Positions 8,061-15,601 of a stretch of DNA of 45,680 bases are shown one piece after another. The notes beneath the pieces are model-generated. The model was given only the letters and a program-made list of their open reading frames with translations. It had not been told where the DNA came from and did no database searches. The stretch's first letter is position 1; each line of letters opens with the position of its first letter. Source of the DNA: Bacillota bacterium. GTDB taxonomy: Bacteria; Bacillota; Sulfobacillia; JACIYH01. The position numbers and the translations under genes are program-made. Location of the stretch: NCBI GenBank assembly GCA_040757085.1, contig JBFLXJ010000025.1, positions 1 through 45,680 on the forward strand. The letters are read 5' to 3'.

Positions 8061-8206
8061 CACATGCCGCAGCCGGGCCTGCATGCAGCGCCCAGGCCAG
8101 CGCTTCTGGATCCGCCCCCAGGGCACGAGATAGGCCAGCCAGAAGGTGCAGCGTGAGCTGACGTGGTGCAGCAAGAATCGGCACCCCCTGGTGAACGGAC
8201 GATCTA

Positions 8207-8235
8207 TTGCAAGGGAAAGCCCGATCGGATACAAT
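8207..8235 (+). promoter_or_regulatory. promoter of the RRM protein gene
   Basis: TTGCAA at 8207-8212 and TACAAT at 8230-8235 with a 17-bp spacer, about 107 bp before the start codon. This leaves a leader of roughly 100 nt. Confidence 0.65.
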
Positions 8236-8255
8236 GCTGGGCGGCCAACGCAGTT

Positions 8256-8301
8256 CGAGAGGATTTCTCGGGGGAGGATCGCTCGAAACGCGGTCCTCCC
8301 C
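8256..8301 (+). promoter_or_regulatory. structured 5' leader of the RRM protein gene
   Basis: Two consecutive hairpins: a short one (CGAGA/TCTCG, 8256-8270) and a strong 12-bp one (GGGGAGGATCGC 8271-8282, loop 8283-8289, GCGGTCCTCCCC 8290-8301, with one G-U pair). The ribosome site AGGAGG follows about 30 nt later. There is no T run after the hairpin, so it looks like a stability or translation element rather than a terminator. The role is inferred. Confidence 0.45.
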
Positions 8302-8341
8302 TTCGTTCTGAGAGGGCCAATTTGAACGAGGAGGTCAAGAG

Positions 8342-8620
8342 ATGACAACCCTGTACGTCGGCAACCTGAGCTGGGGAACCACGGAGCAGGACCTGCGGGA
8401 GGCGTTTGCCGCCTTCGGCGAGGTGCTGGGATGCCGGGTGGTAACCGACCGGGAAACCGGGCGCTCGCGGGGCTTCGGCTTCGTCGAGGTCAACAGCGAG
8501 GACGCCTCGCGCTTCATCGACGCGCTCAATGGCGCCGAACTCGACGGCAGAGCCATCGTGGTCAATGAAGCCCGGCCGCGGCGAGAACACGATACCGGCG
8601 GCCACAGGCGCAGATACTGA
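8342..8620 (+). CDS. RNA-binding protein with a single RRM domain
   Basis: A 92-aa protein consisting of one RNA recognition motif plus a short basic tail. RNP2 is LYVGNL (residues 4-9) and RNP1 is RGFGFVEV (about 43-50), both with their aromatic RNA-contacting residues. The tail PRREHDTGGHRRRY is Arg/His-rich. It resembles the cold-induced Rbp proteins of cyanobacteria and similar small RRM proteins in other bacteria. ATG start, with GAGGAGG upstream. It has its own promoter and a folded leader, and is convergent with the thi operon. Probable role: RNA chaperone or post-transcriptional regulator, inferred from the family. Confidence 0.92.
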   Translation: MTTLYVGNLSWGTTEQDLREAFAAFGEVLGCRVVTDRETGRSRGFGFVEVNSEDASRFIDALNGAELDGRAIVVNEARPRREHDTGGHRRRY

Positions 8621-8672
8621 GCCGCACGGAACGGCACCCGACCCTGACCCGAAAGCGAACCATAGACCCTGG

Positions 8673-9776
8673 TCAGAAGTGCGTCCATCCGCGTGCGCTG
8701 AGAGGGACTTCCCCGCCGCCGGAGAGCACCAGCCTGCAACCTGCGCCGGCTTCCGTGATTTCGCCTATCACGGAAACGGGGGTGCCAGTCGCTCCCAGTA
8801 CCGCCGCACGAATCACCTCGACCCCATGGGGCGGCACGCAAAACAGTAACTCGTAGTCCTCGCCGCCGCCCAGGGCCCAATCCAGGGGATCTAGCCCAAC
8901 CGCTTGTGCCAAGCGGCGGGTGGGGGCATCGATGGGGATCGTGTCAGCCCAAAGGCGAGCCCCCACGCCGCTGGCATCGCAGATGTGCCTTAGGTCGGCG
9001 GCCAGCCCGTCGCTCACGTCGATCATGGCTGTGGCCTGCCCGGTTGCGGCGATGGCATGCGCTTCGTGCAGGCGCGGCGTGGGAGTCTGATGGGCAGCCA
9101 GGACGCTATCCCTGTCCCGCTCGTCCACTCCCAGCGACGGATCCAAGAGCAGTGCGAGGCCGGCCGCAGACGCTCCCAGCCGGCCGGTGACCATGATGCG
9201 GTCACCGGGGCGCGCACCGTTTCGGCGCAAGAGCCGGGTGGGGGTCACCTCGCCCAGCAGGGTCAGATCGACCATCAGGCAGGCGGACCTGCTCATGTTG
9301 CCACCGATGACGTCCGCCCCGAAACGGGTCGCTTCGTCGCATATACCGTCGTAGAGGGCTTCCAGGAAGAAAACGGGGGTGTCAGCCGGGAGTGCGAGCG
9401 AGACGAGAAAGTGGGTGGGCCTCCCCGCCACTGCCGCGACGTCGCTCAGGTTGATGGCAGCCACCTTGCGGCCCAGGCGATAGGGATCGCACCTGTCCGG
9501 CAGGAAGTGGACGCCGGCCACCTGCACATCACACGTGGCCAGCAGGTAGCGATCGGGCGCGACCGCGATCACGGCCACGTCGTCTCCGATTCCCACCACC
9601 ACGTCGGGGTTGGGAGGCCTCAGGCGACGTGCCAGCCGCTCGATGAGGGGAAACTCGCCCAGGTCGGCAACTCGCAGGATGGGGCCCGAGTCCCGGGATG
9701 GCACGATCTCCGCGATGTCCGGCGACTTGTGGGATTGGTCTGGCCGACCCCTACCCCGCGACCTACGGGACGGCAT
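8673..9776 (-). CDS. thiL: thiamine-monophosphate kinase
   Basis: Phosphorylates thiamine monophosphate to thiamine diphosphate with ATP, the last step of the pathway. It has the AIR-synthase-like fold. Recognisable are the N-terminal LGEFPLIERLARR, the Mg/ATP motif GIGDDVAV, DPYRLGRKVAAINLSDVAA, the GGNMSRSACLMVDLTLLGEV segment and the C-terminal GGGEDYELLF. The start is uncertain. The ATG at 9776 has AGGGG upstream and overlaps thiM by 14 nt; a GTG at 9704 would give 343 aa, closer to the family's ~330. Last gene of the TPP-riboswitch operon. Fragments of a second copy lie at 1.2-1.4 kb. Confidence 0.93.
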   Translation of the reverse strand: MPSRRSRGRGRPDQSHKSPDIAEIVPSRDSGPILRVADLGEFPLIERLARRLRPPNPDVVVGIGDDVAVIAVAPDRYLLATCDVQVAGVHFLPDRCDPYRLGRKVAAINLSDVAAVAGRPTHFLVSLALPADTPVFFLEALYDGICDEATRFGADVIGGNMSRSACLMVDLTLLGEVTPTRLLRRNGARPGDRIMVTGRLGASAAGLALLLDPSLGVDERDRDSVLAAHQTPTPRLHEAHAIAATGQATAMIDVSDGLAADLRHICDASGVGARLWADTIPIDAPTRRLAQAVGLDPLDWALGGGEDYELLFCVPPHGVEVIRAAVLGATGTPVSVIGEITEAGAGCRLVLSGGGEVPLSARGWTHF

Positions 9777-10605
9777 GGTCCGACCCCTGCCCGGCGAGTA
9801 CCACCACACGGGCGCCGTTCTCCAGTTGCTCGGGTGTCATGTTGTACAGTGCGTCGAACAGGGCCGCCTTGAAGGAAGCGGGACCACGCGCGTGCGGGGC
9901 GGCCATCTCGGCAGCGAGCCCGAAGCAGGCCAGCCCGGCGGCCGAGGCAATCAGGTGGTCGGGCTCTACCGCGGCAAATGCTGCCACCATGGTGGTCGAC
10001 ATACATCCGGTACCTGTGAGCGTGGTCAGCCACTGGTGCCCGTTGTCAACGCCCAGCACGCGCTCGCCATCTGCCACGATGTCACGCTTGCCGGTAATGG
10101 CCACGACTGCACCCCACCGACGCCCCGAATTCTGCGCCACCGCGATCGGGTCCCGGACGCCTTCCACGCTCTCCACGCCCCTTACTACCCCCCCCGCACC
10201 GGACAGGCTACCGACTTCACCGGAGTTGCCCCGCACGATAGACACACGGATCTCGCTCAACAGGCGCAGATTCGTCTCCGTGCGGTAGGGGGTCGCCCCG
10301 GCCCCCACGGGGTCGAGCACGACGGGGATGCCGCGTTCGTTGGCCCGCCGGCCGGCCAGCACCATGGCTTCCACCCAGTCAGGCTCCAGCGTGCCGGGAT
10401 TCAACACCAGCGCGCCCGCCAGCGCAACCATGTCCGCCACCTCTTCCCTGGCGTGAGCCATGACGGGCAGTGCCCCCACGTGCAGGGTGACGTTGGCCGT
10501 GTCGTTCATCACCACCAGGTTGGTGATATGGTGGACGAGGGGCTTTCGCGAACGAATGCGCTCCAGTGCCTCGGCAAATCGTCTCCGGAGATCCTGCTCC
10601 TTCAT
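9763..10605 (-). CDS. thiM: hydroxyethylthiazole kinase
   Basis: Phosphorylates the thiazole alcohol 4-methyl-5-(2-hydroxyethyl)thiazole for salvage into thiamine. 280 aa, normal for the family. Landmarks: PLVHHITNLVVMNDTANVTL near the N-terminus, LVLNPGTL, PVVLDPVGAGATPYR, AVVAITGKRDIVADG and the active-site loop TLTGTGCMSTT with its cysteine. The start overlaps the thiE stop by 4 nt (ATGA type), indicating coupled translation. Together with thiE and the transporter it suggests salvage of both halves of thiamine rather than full synthesis in this operon, since thiC, thiG and thiD are not present here. Confidence 0.96.
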   Translation of the reverse strand: MKEQDLRRRFAEALERIRSRKPLVHHITNLVVMNDTANVTLHVGALPVMAHAREEVADMVALAGALVLNPGTLEPDWVEAMVLAGRRANERGIPVVLDPVGAGATPYRTETNLRLLSEIRVSIVRGNSGEVGSLSGAGGVVRGVESVEGVRDPIAVAQNSGRRWGAVVAITGKRDIVADGERVLGVDNGHQWLTTLTGTGCMSTTMVAAFAAVEPDHLIASAAGLACFGLAAEMAAPHARGPASFKAALFDALYNMTPEQLENGARVVVLAGQGSDHAVP

Positions 10606-11252
10606 CTCTTCGACTCCTTTCCTGCGCTCACGATGGCGCGCAACTCGCGCGCGGCCGCAGTGACATCCGGGGCGGCCATGATGGCCGAAACCACGGCTAT
10701 ACCCGCCACCCCGCAGGCCATTACGCCGGAGGCATTGTCCGCATTTATCCCCCCGATGGCCACCACGGGGATGCTGACCGACGCCACCAGCCTGCGCAAC
10801 CCGTCCAGCCCGAGAGGCGGCCCGGTATCGGTCTTGGTCGGGGTAGCGAACACCGCGTTACAACCCAGGTAGTCAGCCCCGTCGGCCTGGGCCTGACGGG
10901 CCTGGGCCTCGTTGGCCGCCGTCACCCCCAGGATCTTATCGGGCCCGAGCAACCGGCGGGCCAGCGCAGCGGGCATGTCGTCCTGACCGACATGGACGCC
11001 ATCGGCATCCGCCGCCAGAGCAACATCAAGCCGGTCGTTGACGATGAAGATGACGCCCGCCTCCCGGGTGATGGCCCGCAGGGCCTGCGCCAGTGCGACG
11101 TAGTCGCGGGTGGTGACGTCTTTCTCCCGTAGTTGGATGGCGGTGACACCACCGGCGATGGCGGCCCGGACGACCTCCTCAAGGGGCCGTCCCCGGGCCA
11201 GCTGACGATCGGTGACCAGGTACAGCGAGAGATCGAAGTGCTTGCGATTCAT
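10602..11252 (-). CDS. thiE: thiamine-phosphate synthase
   Basis: Joins HMP diphosphate and thiazole phosphate to thiamine monophosphate. 216 aa TIM barrel of typical length. Motifs include LYLVTDRQLARGRPLEE, GVTAIQLREKD (diphosphate binding), IFIVNDRLDVALAADADGVH, VGQDDMP, YLGCNAVFATPTKTD and VVAIGGINADNA. ATG start overlapping the transporter stop by 4 nt. Second gene of the riboswitch operon. Confidence 0.97.
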   Translation of the reverse strand: MNRKHFDLSLYLVTDRQLARGRPLEEVVRAAIAGGVTAIQLREKDVTTRDYVALAQALRAITREAGVIFIVNDRLDVALAADADGVHVGQDDMPAALARRLLGPDKILGVTAANEAQARQAQADGADYLGCNAVFATPTKTDTGPPLGLDGLRRLVASVSIPVVAIGGINADNASGVMACGVAGIAVVSAIMAAPDVTAAARELRAIVSAGKESKR

Positions 11253-12637
11253 CGGGACTCATCCTTTCGGCGGTGCGGGGACAACCGGCGGTGCCGGGAA
11301 GCCTGGCGGTCAGGGACCATCCTGCTCAGTGCCAGATGGGCGACGGCGGAAACCAGGAAAGAGGGTAGGGAAGCACCCACGCCGGGCAGGTACGTTACCA
11401 GCAGGCGATAGGCGGCAAATCCTAGCGCCCACGCCGCCAGGGCCCGGGCGTTGACGCCCTGCCCGTACCAGTATGCACCGCCGGGGCGATACATCTCGGC
11501 CGTCTCGTAGCCCCGGCGCAACGCGAAATAGTCGGCTGCGAGCACACCAAACAGGGGGACGAAAAGGGATCCGATCAGGAACAGGAATCCTTCGTACGCT
11601 GCGGTGGGAACGCCGGTGGAGATCCACCACGCCACCAGGAAACACGTGCCACCGGTGAGCACCGCGAGCACCCACTGAGGCGTGCGGCTGAGTACGTTTT
11701 GAGCGGAAACCGCCGTCGAGTAAATGTTCGCGAAGGCGTTGTCCGTCTCATCCACCAGGATGAGCACCAGGGCCAGCCAGCCTCCTGCCAGGCTGAGGAT
11801 GGCCGGGATGAGTTCCTGGGTCCCCAGGGCAAGCACGAACAGTGCACCCAGGGCGTAGAACCACACGTTGGCCACAAAGTAACCCAGGTACGTGCCCCAG
11901 AAGGCTTGTCGATCATCCCGGGCGAACCGGTTGTAATCGGCCACAAGTGGCATCCACGACACGGGCATGGCCACGACCAGGTCCACGGCAGCCCAAAACG
12001 TCAGGCCCCCCGTGCCGGGGCGTGCGAACAGGGCACCCATGTCGTGGTGGGTGAACAGGTAGACGGTAAGGTAGATGGTGCTGAGATACACCAGCCATAC
12101 CGCGAATTTCTCTATCCACTGGCGGACCACTGCCAGCGGCCCGCTCACCGCCAGCGCGGTACAGATGGCGGTGAAAAACAGGGCCCAGGCCATGAAGCTG
12201 GAGGCGCCGAACACCTGGCGGGCGATGCCGTGTGCGGCCTGGGCCATGATGAAGATCTCGAAGGCACCCCATCCCACCAGCTGGAGCACGTTCAGGAGCG
12301 TGGGCAGGTACGAGCCCCGCATGCCCAGGGCCGGCCGGAACAGTACCATCGTGGGGACACCGGTCCGGCTGCCCATGAATCCGACCAGCGCCAGCAGGGC
12401 ATTACCGATCAGGGTACCGATGATGATGGCGAGCAGCGCCTGCACCAGGCCCAGGGCAGGGACGAGCAGGGTACCGGCCAGCAAGACCAGAAGCCCCACC
12501 CCCAGGCTGGACCAGAGCGCAAAGTAATCCAGGAACCCCAGCACCCGGTGGGTGCCCGGGACGGGTTCGATGCCCCATTGCGGCGGCGCCTGGATACGCG
12601 GCAGGCCGGTCGACCCCGGCCTTTTTCGCAACTCCAT
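11249..12637 (-). CDS. cytX: NCS1-family transporter, probable hydroxymethylpyrimidine permease CytX
   Basis: A 462-aa membrane protein with about 12 transmembrane segments, of the nucleobase:cation symporter-1 (cytosine/purine permease) family. Characteristic are the N-terminal PPQWGIEPVPGTHRVLGFLD, the FRPALGMRGSYLPTLLNVLQ helix region, and AVDLVVAMPVSWMPLVADYN. NCS1 members placed behind TPP riboswitches and before thiE/thiM are annotated as CytX, predicted importers of HMP or a related pyrimidine; that context is present here. ATG at 12637 follows GGGGGGAGG by 7 nt. First gene of the operon, so it is directly exposed to riboswitch control. Confidence 0.88.
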   Translation of the reverse strand: MELRKRPGSTGLPRIQAPPQWGIEPVPGTHRVLGFLDYFALWSSLGVGLLVLLAGTLLVPALGLVQALLAIIIGTLIGNALLALVGFMGSRTGVPTMVLFRPALGMRGSYLPTLLNVLQLVGWGAFEIFIMAQAAHGIARQVFGASSFMAWALFFTAICTALAVSGPLAVVRQWIEKFAVWLVYLSTIYLTVYLFTHHDMGALFARPGTGGLTFWAAVDLVVAMPVSWMPLVADYNRFARDDRQAFWGTYLGYFVANVWFYALGALFVLALGTQELIPAILSLAGGWLALVLILVDETDNAFANIYSTAVSAQNVLSRTPQWVLAVLTGGTCFLVAWWISTGVPTAAYEGFLFLIGSLFVPLFGVLAADYFALRRGYETAEMYRPGGAYWYGQGVNARALAAWALGFAAYRLLVTYLPGVGASLPSFLVSAVAHLALSRMVPDRQASRHRRLSPHRRKDESR

Positions 12638-12706
12638 CGATTCGCCTCCCCCCGAAACCCGTCTTCGCCGCCGGACGGCGCGGAGCGCCCTGTTACTAAC
12701 GTAAGA

Positions 12707-12725
12707 GCCACCCGACCGGGGTGGC
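12707..12725 (-). promoter_or_regulatory. expression-platform hairpin after the TPP aptamer
   Basis: Inverted repeat GCCACCC/GGGTGGC with a 5-nt loop, between the aptamer and the cytX ribosome site; only TCTT follows, so terminator strength is doubtful. It may switch between alternative pairings with the aptamer or with the ribosome site. Confidence 0.4.
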
Positions 12726-12742
12726 CCTGTGATGCGCTGTAG

Positions 12743-12840
12743 GTCTCGTTCCCTACGCTGGCATTACCCAGGTCAGGTTCCACGGGTCGAGGGCATCACC
12801 AGCCCTCCTCTCAGCCCGGTTAAACCGAGCTCCCCGAGAC
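12743..12840 (-). promoter_or_regulatory. TPP riboswitch (THI element)
   Basis: Read on the minus strand it begins GTCTCGGGGAGCTC and ends with GGAACGAGAC, so the ends pair as P1 (GTCTCG/CGAGAC). Inside are the conserved cores GGGCTGAGAGG, GACCCGTGGAACCTGA and GGGTAATGCCAGCGTAGGGA, the family hallmarks. Binding of thiamine diphosphate would reduce expression of cytX-thiE-thiM-thiL. Confidence 0.97.
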
Positions 12841-12858
12841 GCCTATTCGCTTACCCAC

Positions 12859-12886
12859 ATTCTATTGCATCCGCCTCTCCTGTCAA
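12859..12886 (-). promoter_or_regulatory. promoter of the TPP-riboswitch operon
   Basis: Minus strand TTGACA (12886-12881) and TAGAAT (12864-12859), 16-bp spacer. The -35 overlaps the stop codon of the upstream oxidoreductase gene, so the two units are tightly packed. Confidence 0.65.
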
Positions 12887-14742
12887 TACCACCAGAACGT
12901 CAAGCCCAGCCGGTCCAGGGTGGCGGGAAGGGGGCGTCCGGTTTCGGGGTCCCAGCCCCGCATGGCATAGTACGTGCGCACCGCCTCGCGGAAAGCAGAA
13001 CCATCGATGCCGGGATGCCCGCCTGCCGCACCCTCGACGAACCTGGCGGGCAACCGGTCGTCGGCCGCGCCCATGCCTTCCCGGTAGTTGAACAGGCGCG
13101 CCATCACGTTGGCCCTCTCGCCCGCCTGCATGAGTTCGTACAGGCTGGTCTCCCAGCCCGTGGCATAGCGCACCGAATCCACCACCATGCCCACGGGCAG
13201 CAGGCTGCGCGGCGCCACACAGAAGAAGCAGATCCCCAGCGCCTTGAGGGTGTCCCACCAGATTTCCAGAGTGGCGAAATGCCGCACCTTGGCCGGACCC
13301 AGGTCGCGGGCATCCACCGGGTCAAGCAGGCCGAAAGGAGCTATCCGCTCGAGGGGATAGGCGCCCCGCTTGAGGAACATGGTGTCGTGAGCGGCGACCA
13401 TGTGATCCGCCCCGTGGGCGGCCAGGGCGTACCCGAGACCCACGCTCACCTTCCCCCGGGGATCGTGCATGGCCGCCTCCAGCCCTTTGACTTGCACGGC
13501 CAGGGAGGGCGCCGGCCCGCCTATCTTCTCGGCCAGTCTCTTTGCCCCCTCCGCCAGGTCCGCCCCGAACCCTTCCCGCCGGGCGATGAGCCCCACCAGG
13601 TCCCGGACCGGCACCCGACCGAAGCGCAGCTCCAGGCCCCCCGTGTCGTCCCGGGTAAGCAACCCCCTTTCGAAACACTCGGTGACGAAGGCCAGGGTTA
13701 CTCCCGTCGAAATGGTGTCCAAGCCCAGATCATTGCACAAGCGGTTCACTTCCAGGATGGACGCCAGGTCGCTGCTGCCCAGGTTGGAACCGAAGGCGGC
13801 AATGGTCTCGTACTCGGGCCCTCCTACCTCGATCCCGTCCAGCCGCACGGTGCGCTTGCACCGCACCGGACAGGCGTAGCATCCCCACCTGTCCACCACA
13901 AACTGCTTCTCATACGTCTCCCCGGCCAGGGACTCCCATCCTTCGAAACTGCCTCCGGAGAAGTTGCGGGTGGGCAACATGCCCGTGGCGTTGAGGCCAC
14001 CCAGCAGGCCACCCGTGCCCAGGTCGTGCAGGGCCCGGGTGAGGGGGTTGTCCCGGTAATTGTCCCGGAACCAGCGGACGATGCCCAGCACAGCCTCGCG
14101 GTCTGCCAATTCCGGCTTCCCCGTGCCCCGCACGGCCACGGCCTTGAGGCGCTTGGACCCCATCACCGCCCCCAGCCCGCAGCGACCGGCGGCATTGCGC
14201 CCCTCATGCATGACACAGGCGAAGCGCACCAGGTGCTCTCCGGCGGGGCCGATGGTGGCCACCCGCACCCGCGGGTCTCTCAACTCCTCCCGGATGGCCT
14301 TCTCGGCTTCGAAGGTGCCCAGGCCCCACAGGTGCGAGGCGTCGTGGATCTCGGCCTCCCCATCCCGGATGAGGAGATACACGGGTGCTTCCGCAGCCCC
14401 GGTCACCACCACGGCCTCGAAGCCGGCGAACTTCAGCTCGGGAGCCAGGTAACCTCCTGCCTCCGCCTCCCCGTATCCCCCCGTGAGCGGCGACTTGGCC
14501 GCCACAGTAAACCGCGAGTAACCCGGAATGGGCAGGCCACTCACCACGCTCCCGGCCAGCACCAGGACGTTTTCCGGACCCAGGGGATCGGCTCCGGGGG
14601 GCACGTCTGCCAGCAGGTAGTGGCCGGCGAACCCCTTGCCACCCAGGTACATGCGGTAGAACTTCTCCCCGGGTTCTTCCACTGCTACCTTCTTTTCCGT
14701 GAGATCCACCCGCAATATTCTGCCCGGATACCCTGCAGGCAC
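12883..14742 (-). CDS. tungsten-type aldehyde:ferredoxin oxidoreductase
   Basis: Oxidises aldehydes to acids (or the reverse) with ferredoxin, using a tungsto-bispyranopterin cofactor and a [4Fe-4S] cluster. 619 aa from the GTG at 14742. Order of landmarks: GYPGRILRVDLTEKKV, YLGGKGFAGHYLL, SVVSGLPIPGYSRFTVAAKSP, the cluster motif CYACPVRC, GPEYETIAAFGSNLG, NDLGLDTISTG, and a late cysteine in LGICFFC. The start is set by GGGGGG about 7 nt upstream; an ATG at 14784 would add 14 unlike residues. It lies downstream of yedF and selD and precedes the thi operon promoter. Substrate is open: the family includes AOR, FOR and GOR types. Confidence 0.93.
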   Translation of the reverse strand: MPAGYPGRILRVDLTEKKVAVEEPGEKFYRMYLGGKGFAGHYLLADVPPGADPLGPENVLVLAGSVVSGLPIPGYSRFTVAAKSPLTGGYGEAEAGGYLAPELKFAGFEAVVVTGAAEAPVYLLIRDGEAEIHDASHLWGLGTFEAEKAIREELRDPRVRVATIGPAGEHLVRFACVMHEGRNAAGRCGLGAVMGSKRLKAVAVRGTGKPELADREAVLGIVRWFRDNYRDNPLTRALHDLGTGGLLGGLNATGMLPTRNFSGGSFEGWESLAGETYEKQFVVDRWGCYACPVRCKRTVRLDGIEVGGPEYETIAAFGSNLGSSDLASILEVNRLCNDLGLDTISTGVTLAFVTECFERGLLTRDDTGGLELRFGRVPVRDLVGLIARREGFGADLAEGAKRLAEKIGGPAPSLAVQVKGLEAAMHDPRGKVSVGLGYALAAHGADHMVAAHDTMFLKRGAYPLERIAPFGLLDPVDARDLGPAKVRHFATLEIWWDTLKALGICFFCVAPRSLLPVGMVVDSVRYATGWETSLYELMQAGERANVMARLFNYREGMGAADDRLPARFVEGAAGGHPGIDGSAFREAVRTYYAMRGWDPETGRPLPATLDRLGLTFWWY

Positions 14743-14866
14743 GATGAGCACCCCCCGGTTTCGTCTTACCCGGTGATTCGTCAACCACGTGGCCTTCCCC
14801 CTGCCGGGGGGTGACCGCGTTCGATACCGGGCCGTCCCGGCGTGAGCACCTGGCGTTGATCGGCGC

Positions 14867-15568
14867 CTAAAGCGAGAGCACCCGCCCCGGGGAAAGCAGC
14901 TTCTCGGCGATCTCGTACATGTTGGTCACCCGCCCCACGGCCAGCCTCTCCTTCAACTGGAAGTACTCCAGGCAGGTGCCACAGGACAGGATCTCCGTGC
15001 CTTTGTCCTGGAGTTGCGTGAGTTCCTCCAGCACAGGGCTGCCCTCCGTGGTGAGGTACACCCCGGAGTTGACGAAAATGAGGGTGTCCGGCGGAGAAGG
15101 AAGCTGGGTCAGCGTGTACAGGAAACTCCGCATGAGCACGCCGCCCAGTTCGTCCGACCCCCGCCCCAGCCGGTCCGTCCCCACCAGGATTACCTGGCCG
15201 TCGGCCACCTCCGCGTGTGGGCCCGCCTCGGTTGTGCGGGCTGCCTGCTCGCGTGGGCCAACTACCGCGGGCTCTCCGCCGCCCCCTCCCGGCCGGGCAG
15301 CCCGGAGCGGGGGACCGCCGGCGGGCGGCACCGCGTCGTCCCCCGGAGGCTCGTCAGGGGCGCGGGTAATGGTGAGGCGCCAGGTACCTGCTTCCTGTAC
15401 CACGTCTACGTGGTAACCCTGGCTGCGGGCAAACCGAGCCACATTCTCACGGGCGGCCTCGTTATCGACGATGCACACCACCGGGCCCTCGCCTTCCATA
15501 AGGGCCCTGCGCGTGTTGATGACGGGCTGGGGGCAGGGTAACCCCCGGTTATCCACCACTCTCTTCAT
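14867..15568 (-). CDS. yedF: sulfurtransferase-like selenium metabolism protein YedF
   Basis: A 233-aa two-domain protein. The N-terminal ~70 residues are a TusA-like domain with the reactive-cysteine motif GLPCPQPV. A Gly/Pro/Ala-rich linker (about 73-115) follows, then a DsrE-like domain with VILVGTDRLGRGSDELGG and a second cysteine motif ILSCGTCLEYF. This TusA-DsrE architecture defines the YedF family found with selenium genes. It sits 33 bp after selD on the same strand. The inferred role is to carry or deliver persulfide/perselenide between the desulfurase and SelD; no direct biochemical role is shown by the sequence. Confidence 0.92.
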   Translation of the reverse strand: MKRVVDNRGLPCPQPVINTRRALMEGEGPVVCIVDNEAARENVARFARSQGYHVDVVQEAGTWRLTITRAPDEPPGDDAVPPAGGPPLRAARPGGGGGEPAVVGPREQAARTTEAGPHAEVADGQVILVGTDRLGRGSDELGGVLMRSFLYTLTQLPSPPDTLIFVNSGVYLTTEGSPVLEELTQLQDKGTEILSCGTCLEYFQLKERLAVGRVTNMYEIAEKLLSPGRVLSL

Positions 15569-15601
15569 CCCGGGTAGCCTCCCTTACCACAAACACCGCA
15601 A

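Noticed and set aside
12865-14814. Long plus-strand ORF of 649 codons opposite the AOR gene
   Set aside because: Antisense shadow of a GC-rich gene; the minus strand carries unmistakable AOR motifs.
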